From contig CALLYR010000169.1 in assembly GCA_937859005.1 (NCBI GenBank), positions 1 through 6,730 of the forward strand: 6,730 nucleotides of DNA, written 5' to 3'. The notes beneath the pieces are model-generated. The model searched no databases. It worked only from the letters and a program-made list of their open reading frames with translations, and was not told where the DNA came from. The translations under genes were made by a program, and so were the position numbers. This DNA is from an uncultured Paracoccus sp. GTDB lineage: Bacteria > Pseudomonadota > Alphaproteobacteria > Rhodobacterales > Rhodobacteraceae. Positions 1-4,591 of the stretch are shown here, in pieces (within the stretch, counting starts at the first letter, position 1; each line of letters starts with the position of its first letter).

Positions 1-355
1 CGATCCGGGCCAGGCAGTCCGTGACCAGTTCGCGCACCGGATCCAGCGCCGGCCCGCCGCGGCGCAGGATCTCGGCCAGGGTGGCGCCGTCCATCGCCCC
101 CAAGGTCTGCGCCGCACCCTGCCAGCCGCCCAGCACCGGATTGGCCGCCCCCGCATCCTGCAACAGCAGCGCCAGCGCCCCGCGTGCCGCCACCACCGCC
201 TGCGGCGAAAGATCATGGCGCAGCGCCTCGGTTTCGAACCGGTCAAGCAGCACGCGCCCCTGCGCGACAAGGGCTGCCACGTCCTCGGCCACGAAGGGCA
301 GGCGGTCGGCATAGGCCAGTACGGGCCGGGCCAGCCTGTCGACGGGGACGGTCAC
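1..355 (-). CDS. DotU/TssL-like protein, N-terminal part (runs off left edge)
   Basis: This is an open frame of 118 complete codons that continues past the left edge. I chose the GTG at 355-353. It overlaps the TGA of the preceding peptidase gene as GTGA, and AAGGG sits 5 nt upstream (365-361). The product looks all-helical, with no signal peptide. The stretch ARGALALLLQDAGAANP (residues 58-74) has the spacing of the DotU/TssL (ImpK) helix usually written ARYALCALIDEAVLNTP. It is preceded by a Phe-containing helix (LLDRFETEAL) and followed by LAEILRR...DPVRELVTDCLA, which resembles the family's ILDR...DP...LELLYLCLA. TssL is the inner-membrane baseplate-docking subunit of type VI secretion; its membrane helix would lie beyond this window. 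The family's acidic pair (DE) appears here as QD, and the NTPWG motif is not preserved. Assignment is by eye and moderate to weak; an unrelated helical protein is possible. Position in an operon with a PP2C phosphatase supports it. Confidence 0.55.
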   Translation of the reverse strand, partial: MTVPVDRLARPVLAYADRLPFVAEDVAALVAQGRVLLDRFETEALRHDLSPQAVVAARGALALLLQDAGAANPVLGGWQGAAQTLGAMDGATLAEILRRGGPALDPVRELVTDCLARI

Positions 356-1263
356 AATTTCCCTTCGGCCTGCCATTTGCGCAGGGTTTCCTCGCCCACC
401 TCGAAATGCATCGAATCCTCGCGGCTGTTATAGGCGGCGCCCCAGAACCAGCCTTCCTCGTTGAAATATTCGGACAGGATCAGCAGGCCGAACTGCGTGC
501 CGCCATCCGCAAAGGGGTCGAGCTGCCCTTCCAGCGTCAGGTCGATGGCCGTTCCCCATGAATGGTTCGAGATCGAACTGGCCGAGCCCCGGATCAGCCG
601 CGCGCACAGCGCGCCCGCCGTGCCCAGCTTGGCATGGATGTCGGGATCGCTTTGCTTCAGCCGGTCCAGCACCCGCCCAAGGCTGTCCAGCGCCGGGGCC
701 AGCATGGTGACGGTGATCGGGCCGACCTGACGCGTCTGCAGCAGGGCCTTGAGCCGCGGATTGGTGACCGGCTGGCAGGATGTGCCATAGCTGTCGCGCG
801 GCTGGCCCAGAATGGCCAGCATGGTGGCGTTGCGGGGCTGGGTGATCCCCTTGTTGAACCGGGCCTTGGCCAGCTTCATCTGTTCGGTCAACGCCTCGGT
901 CGGCGGCTGCTCGAAGTTTTCGTCCCCCAGGTCGGGCGGCGGCGCGGGCTGGATCGAGGGCGCGACCGGCGCGCGGTTCGCCACAAGGCTGAGATCGTCG
1001 CGCAACTGCGCCAGATCGGCGCTCAGGCCCTGGCGTTCGGTCCGGGCCGAGGCAAGCTCCTCGCGCAGGGCGGCAAGTTCGGCTTCCTGCCGGGCCAGGC
1101 GCAGTTCGGTGCTCTGGTCGGCGTTGTCCAGCAGCCATGTCGTCACCGCGAATGCGATGGCGCCGACGACGACGCCGATCGCGACGATGATCGGGGCGGC
1201 CAGCGTCCCCGCCGACCCGGAGCGCCTTGCCGGGCGGGCGGGCGCGGCAGGACGGCGGCCCAT
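352..1263 (-). CDS. Membrane-anchored M15-family peptidoglycan peptidase with coiled coil
   Basis: The protein has 303 aa. The start is the ATG at 1263-1261, one nucleotide after the phosphatase TGA (TGAAATG), with GAGG at 1276-1273 as ribosome site. A longer upstream frame only shadows the phosphatase. A basic N-terminus (residues 1-17) precedes one membrane helix at about 22-45, predicting a cytoplasmic N-terminus and a periplasmic body. Residues 50-95 are an Ala/Leu/Glu/Arg-rich coiled coil, followed by a Pro-rich linker (98-125). The catalytic domain is about 135-293. It carries the M15 zinc motif SNHSWGTAID (His234, Asp241) and DSMHFE (His286, acidic partner Asp283), plus the preceding EEGWFWGAAYNS typical of endolysin/VanY-like M15 members. 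Expected activity is cleavage of peptide cross-links or stem peptides in peptidoglycan; D,D- versus L,D-specificity cannot be read. M15-type enzymes such as Acinetobacter TagX open the wall for type VI secretion. A similar role here is inference from the neighbours. Confidence 0.9.
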   Translation of the reverse strand: MGRRPAAPARPARRSGSAGTLAAPIIVAIGVVVGAIAFAVTTWLLDNADQSTELRLARQEAELAALREELASARTERQGLSADLAQLRDDLSLVANRAPVAPSIQPAPPPDLGDENFEQPPTEALTEQMKLAKARFNKGITQPRNATMLAILGQPRDSYGTSCQPVTNPRLKALLQTRQVGPITVTMLAPALDSLGRVLDRLKQSDPDIHAKLGTAGALCARLIRGSASSISNHSWGTAIDLTLEGQLDPFADGGTQFGLLILSEYFNEEGWFWGAAYNSREDSMHFEVGEETLRKWQAEGKL

Positions 1264-1264
1264 T

Positions 1265-2083
1265 TCAGACGGCCTCGATGTCGACGACGATGACCGAGAC
1301 ATTGTCCGGCGCCCCGTTGGCCAGCGTCTGGCGCAACAGCCGGGCACAGGCGGCGGCGGGCGTTCCCCCTTCGGGCGCGGTCCCGGAAAGCGTCGCGCCC
1401 AGCGCCTCGGCCAGCGCGGCGTCCGGCAGCACATGCGTCAGCCCGTCCGAGCAGAGCAGCAGCCGGTCCCCATCCGCCAGAGCCAGCGCGGTGAATTCGG
1501 GGATGCCCCCCGCCCCCACGGCGCGCGTGACGATGTTGGCCTGCGGATGGATGCGCGCCTCGTCCTCTGACAGCCTGCCCGCATCGACCAGTTCCTGCAC
1601 GACCGAATGGTCGCGGGTCAGCCGGACCAGCCGCCCCGCGCGCAGCAGATAGGCCCGCGCATCCCCGGCCCAGGCCAGCGTCGCCTGTCCGCCCCGGATG
1701 ACCGCCGCCACCACCGTCGCGCCGATCGTCGCCCCCTCGGCCCGGCCCCGCGCCACGATATCGGCATCGGCGCGGGCAAGGCGCAGGGCCAGGGCGGGCG
1801 CCGCCTCCTCGTCGTCGCGGATGGTGTCCAGCGCGCCGATCACCCGCTCGGACGCATAGGCCCCCAGGGCATGCCCGCCCATCCCATCCGCGACCGCCCA
1901 GACCCGGCCCGAGGGATCGACAAGGATCGCGTCCTCGTTCCGGGCGCGGACCTGGCCGCGATGGGTCAGCCCCGCGCCACTGGCCCGCAGCCCCCTGCGG
2001 GCAGCCGCGCCGTTCACCGGATGATCTTTCGCAGGCAAGGCGCCGATCCCCGACCAGGACGGATCAATTGAAAGCGCCTTCAT
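1265..2083 (-). CDS. PP2C-family serine/threonine protein phosphatase
   Basis: The protein is 272 aa from the ATG at 2083-2081, a single-domain size usual for bacterial PP2C (Stp1/PrpC/PppA type). All metal-binding signatures are present in order: THRGQVRARNED (Asp51), VADGMGGH (Asp66), WAGDARAYLLR (Asp141), TRDHS (156-160), HPQANIVTRAVG (179-190), CSDGLT (Asp213) and GAPDNVSVIVV (Asp260). It should be a soluble cytoplasmic Mn/Mg-dependent phosphatase removing phosphate from Ser/Thr. In type VI secretion loci the analogous PppA reverses phosphorylation of an FHA protein by the PpkA kinase. Neither partner is inside this window. It is first gene of the minus-strand operon, 1 nt before the peptidase gene. 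The start is uncertain: the chosen ATG has no clear Shine-Dalgarno. The alternatives are an ATG at 2122 (GGGAA 5 nt upstream, adds 13 residues) and a GTG at 2017 (removes 22 residues and clears the divergent promoter). The domain itself begins near residue 35. Confidence 0.93.
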   Translation of the reverse strand: MKALSIDPSWSGIGALPAKDHPVNGAAARRGLRASGAGLTHRGQVRARNEDAILVDPSGRVWAVADGMGGHALGAYASERVIGALDTIRDDEEAAPALALRLARADADIVARGRAEGATIGATVVAAVIRGGQATLAWAGDARAYLLRAGRLVRLTRDHSVVQELVDAGRLSEDEARIHPQANIVTRAVGAGGIPEFTALALADGDRLLLCSDGLTHVLPDAALAEALGATLSGTAPEGGTPAAACARLLRQTLANGAPDNVSVIVVDIEAV

Positions 2084-2096
2084 TCTAGCGTAAAAT
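2068..2096 (+). promoter_or_regulatory. Sigma70-like promoter for the OmpA-like gene
   Basis: TTGAAA at 2068-2073 and TAAAAT at 2091-2096 are each five of six to the -35 and -10 consensus, separated by exactly 17 nt. Transcription would begin near 2102-2104, giving a leader of roughly 18-30 nt before the OmpA-like start. The -35 box lies inside the first codons of the phosphatase if that gene starts at 2083. On the opposite strand TAGAAT (2087-2082) resembles a -10 box for the phosphatase operon, but I find no matching -35. If that box were used, the phosphatase would have to start further in, for example at the GTG at 2017. Predicted by eye only. Confidence 0.55.
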
Positions 2097-2132
2097 GGTC
2101 CGACAGGGACGCAGATTTTCATGGTGGTTCCC

Positions 2133-2744
2133 ATGTCCTGGCCTGCTCGCGCGCTGTCTTTGCTCCTGTGCCTTCTTCCCGTGCCCGTTCCCGCGCAGGA
2201 ACTGACCGAAGAACAGATCCTGCGCCGCTTCGAAGCGCAGCGGGACATGTATCGCGCCGTCACCAGGGGCCAGAAGACGCGGGGGCTGGACATGGTCGTC
2301 GTGCCCCCCGACAGCGCCGCCCCCGTGACGGCAGCCCCTGCGACGGTGGTCCGGGAAGAGACGGCGCAGACCACGGGCGGGACGGTCGTCTTCGGCCAGT
2401 TCGCGCCCGAGCTTCAGGTCAATGTCGCCGTCCGCTTCGCCTTCGATTCCGCAAGCATCGCCCCCGACCAGCATCCGGCGCTGGAAAGGATGTGTTCGGT
2501 CATGCAGAAGTCCGACATCGCCCTGTTCCGTATCGTCGGCCACACCGATGCCAAGGGCAGCGACAGCTATAACGAAAGCCTGTCGCGGCTGCGGGCCGAG
2601 GAGGTCCGCCGCTGGCTGATGAGGGATTGCGGCATCGCCGGATCCCGGCTCGAGGCGCTGGGAATGGGCGAGCGCTTTCTGGCGAACCAGGCCGATCCGG
2701 CCGCGGCCGAGAACCGGCGCGTCGAGTTCCAGGCGCTGAGCTGA
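2133..2744 (+). CDS. Secreted OmpA-like peptidoglycan-binding protein
   Basis: The protein has 203 aa from the ATG at 2133, with GGTGG 5 nt upstream. An in-frame ATG at 2121 adds four residues and has AGGGA 11 nt upstream. The N-terminus MSWPARALSLLLCLLPVPVPA is a Sec signal peptide, probably cut just before Gln22-Glu23. A short charged helix (about 23-50) and a Pro/Ala/Thr-rich linker (55-85) follow. The C-terminal OmpA domain spans about 95-203. It has VRFAFDSASI at its first strand, IVGHTDAKG with Asp139, NESLSRLRAEEV with Arg154 (the Asp and Arg that hold diaminopimelate in this family) and NRRVEF near the end. There is no beta-barrel, so it is likely periplasmic and tethered to peptidoglycan. 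It diverges from the phosphatase operon and lies 100 nt before the TpsB gene on the same strand. It may be co-transcribed with the secretion pair, or it may serve the envelope genes on the other side; the sequence does not decide. Confidence 0.9.
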   Translation: MSWPARALSLLLCLLPVPVPAQELTEEQILRRFEAQRDMYRAVTRGQKTRGLDMVVVPPDSAAPVTAAPATVVREETAQTTGGTVVFGQFAPELQVNVAVRFAFDSASIAPDQHPALERMCSVMQKSDIALFRIVGHTDAKGSDSYNESLSRLRAEEVRRWLMRDCGIAGSRLEALGMGERFLANQADPAAAENRRVEFQALS

Positions 2745-2805
2745 ACCGGACCGGCGAACGGGCGCTGCACGCCCAGGAAACATTATACGGTCACTCGGAA
2801 TCGTG

Positions 2806-2821
2806 GTAACCTTGGCGTTAC
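2806..2821. repeat. Short inverted repeat in the leader of the TpsB gene
   Basis: GTAAC (2806-2810) and GTTAC (2817-2821) are perfect inverted arms around a 6-nt spacer, in the comparatively AT-rich 100-nt gap between the OmpA-like and TpsB genes. The repeat sits just upstream of the ribosome site at 2831. It could be an operator half-site pair or a weak leader hairpin, but five-base arms are easily found by chance. No convincing -35/-10 pair is seen in this gap. Confidence 0.2.
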
Positions 2822-2830
2822 TCAATTGCC

Positions 2831-2847
2831 GGAGGGACAGGCGCGTG
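2831..2847 (+). promoter_or_regulatory. Ribosome binding site fixing the GTG start of TpsB
   Basis: GGAGG at 2831-2835 is the strongest Shine-Dalgarno in the window. It sits 9 nt before GTG 2845-2847. This argues against the in-frame GTG at 2803, which would add 14 residues ahead of the signal peptide and has no comparable site. Confidence 0.75.
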
Positions 2848-4587
2848 GCTTTCGCAGAACGCAGCATTCGCTCGTCGGGGTCGGTTTCGCTCGGGGCGCT
2901 TGCCATCCTGGGTCTGCTGGCCGGCGCAGCGCAGGCACAGACCGCCGCACAGGTCACGCAGGACAGCTATCAGCCGCCGATGCAGCGCATGACCGGCTCG
3001 CTGGTCTTCAGCGGCGCGCCCGGCCTGGCGGCGCCGGCAGGGTCCGAAGAGCTTTCGATCCGGCTGTCCGATGTCCGGGTCGAGGGCGCCCTGCCCGGCA
3101 GCGACGCCGAGGTCGCGGCCCTGCGCCGGCGCCTGACAGGCGGGCGGATCGCGGTTTCCGAAATCTTCGCCGCCGCCTCGGATCTCGAGGCCGCCCAGGC
3201 GCGCATGGGCTATGTGCTGGCGCGCGTCGTCATTCCGGCGCAGACGCTGGAGGATGGCGGCCCGCTGCGCCTGACGGTCGTGAACGGCTTTGTCGAAAAG
3301 GTCGATACCAGTTCGGTGCCCGCGCCGCTGCGCGCCCGGCTTCAGGCGATGACCGCGCCGCTGGTCGACCGCCCCTCGCTGCGGCTGCCCGACATCGAGC
3401 GGCGGCTGCTGCTGGCTGGCGACATGTTCGGCGTCGCGCTGGGATCGGCGCTGTCCACCGGCGCCCGGCCCGGCGGCACGGTCATCATCCTGAACCCGCA
3501 GTTCCGTTCGGTCACCGGCTTTGTCGGTTTCGACAACAGCTTTTCCAAGGATCTGGGCCGGCTGAACTTCAGTTCGGGCGTCGAATTCAACAACCATCTC
3601 GGCCGGGGCGAGGTGTTCTATCTGCGCGCCTCCGGCAATCCCCGCCTGGGGTCGGACAGCTATTTCGGCGACGGGCCGAAGCTGCGCACCCTTGCCGGGG
3701 GCGCGGTATTCCCCCTGGGCAACAACGGGCTGACCTTCGGGATCGAGGCCGCCAATTCCAAAACCGGGCCGGACAGCGGTGCCGTGGCGACCAATTCGGA
3801 TTTCGACCGCCTGTCGTTCAGGCTGTTCTATCCGGCGGTCCGGTCGGTCAGGCGCAACATTTCGGTCACGGCGGCGCTGGACATGCAGAGCGACCGCGAG
3901 GATCTGGAAACCATCGCGGGCGATTTCGGCCTTTACAAGGACCGCACCCGCGTCCTGCGCCTGTCGGGCGACGGCACCTGGCAGTTGTCGGACAACAGCG
4001 CGTTCCGCATGGGGGCGATCCTGTCGGTCGGGCTCGACGCACTGGGCGCACGCAACGCCGACGATGCGACCCCGGCCATGCCCCTGTCGCGCGAAGGCGC
4101 GGATGCGGATTTCCGCAAGCTGGAACTGTCGTTCAGCTATAACCGCGATTTCCGTCAGGACTGGAGCCTGTCGCTGGCCGGGCAGGCGCAGACCTCGTTC
4201 GGCGAGCCGATGCTGTCCAGCGAACAGTTCGGCATTGCCTCGACCGAAGGACTGTCGGCCTTTGATCTGGGCAGCCTGACGGGCGATTCCGGCTGGTTCC
4301 TGCGCAGCGAGGTGGCGCGGAACATTCCCGTCCAGCGCGCGGGCAGCCCCCTGATCGTCAGCCCCTATCTGTTCGCCGCGGCCGGGGCGGTCGATCTGGA
4401 GCGGCCCTCGGCGGACGAGGCTTCGCGCATCGATGCCAGTTCCTTCGGCATCGGTGTCGATCTGAAGCTGATCCGCGATCCGAACTATTCATCTGCGTCT
4501 GTCAGGTTCGAATACGGCAAAGGGAACAGGGACGATGGTCAGGATGATCCCGAACGCTTCACGATCGTCAGCTCCTATCGCTTCTAG
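2845..4587 (+). CDS. TpsB outer-membrane transporter (ShlB/FhaC type, two-partner secretion)
   Basis: The protein has 580 aa from the GTG at 2845, the usual size for the family. Residues 1-31 form a Sec signal peptide (hydrophobic LGALAILGLLAGAAQA, cut before Gln32). A roughly 40-residue linker follows. POTRA-1 is about 73-150, from LSDVRVEGA through the YVLARVVIPAQ strand to LTVVNGFVEKV. POTRA-2 is about 150-220 and includes LRLPDIERRLLLAGD. From about 225 to the end, alternating strands (VTGFVGFDNSFSKDLGR, then many aromatic/polar strands) form the beta-barrel, which ends SSYRF with the C-terminal Phe expected for BAM insertion. The protein should bind the TPS domain of its partner in the periplasm and thread it across the outer membrane. 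Oddity: after EQFGIAST (460-467), where the family has the VRGY/F loop-6 signature, this protein reads LSAF (470-473). The flanking residues D474 and GSLTGDSGW are normal. The TpsA gene follows immediately. Confidence 0.93.
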   Translation: MAFAERSIRSSGSVSLGALAILGLLAGAAQAQTAAQVTQDSYQPPMQRMTGSLVFSGAPGLAAPAGSEELSIRLSDVRVEGALPGSDAEVAALRRRLTGGRIAVSEIFAAASDLEAAQARMGYVLARVVIPAQTLEDGGPLRLTVVNGFVEKVDTSSVPAPLRARLQAMTAPLVDRPSLRLPDIERRLLLAGDMFGVALGSALSTGARPGGTVIILNPQFRSVTGFVGFDNSFSKDLGRLNFSSGVEFNNHLGRGEVFYLRASGNPRLGSDSYFGDGPKLRTLAGGAVFPLGNNGLTFGIEAANSKTGPDSGAVATNSDFDRLSFRLFYPAVRSVRRNISVTAALDMQSDREDLETIAGDFGLYKDRTRVLRLSGDGTWQLSDNSAFRMGAILSVGLDALGARNADDATPAMPLSREGADADFRKLELSFSYNRDFRQDWSLSLAGQAQTSFGEPMLSSEQFGIASTEGLSAFDLGSLTGDSGWFLRSEVARNIPVQRAGSPLIVSPYLFAAAGAVDLERPSADEASRIDASSFGIGVDLKLIRDPNYSSASVRFEYGKGNRDDGQDDPERFTIVSSYRF

Positions 4588-4591
4588 GCGG

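Noticed and set aside
1264..1434. N-terminal extension of the M15 peptidase to an ATG at 1434
   Set aside because: The extra 57 residues lie entirely within the phosphatase gene and are Arg/Pro/Ser-rich. The ATG at 1263 has a ribosome site and begins a clean basic-plus-membrane-helix N-terminus.
2760..2774. GGGCG/CGCCC hairpin after the OmpA-like gene, as a terminator
   Set aside because: The stem is only 5 bp with a 5-nt loop, and it is followed by AGGAAACATT with no T-run, so intrinsic termination is unlikely.
2781..2789. CATTATACG as a -10 box for the TpsB gene
   Set aside because: It is only a four-of-six match, and nothing resembling a -35 box lies 16-18 nt upstream.
2085..2957. A 290-codon minus-strand frame across the OmpA-like gene and the start of TpsB
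   Set aside because: It crosses two well-supported genes and their gap, is low-complexity in composition, and has no family features.
2826..4142. A 438-codon plus-strand frame inside the TpsB gene
   Set aside because: It is a shifted frame of TpsB, rich in Arg, Gly and Ala, without a signal peptide or domain.
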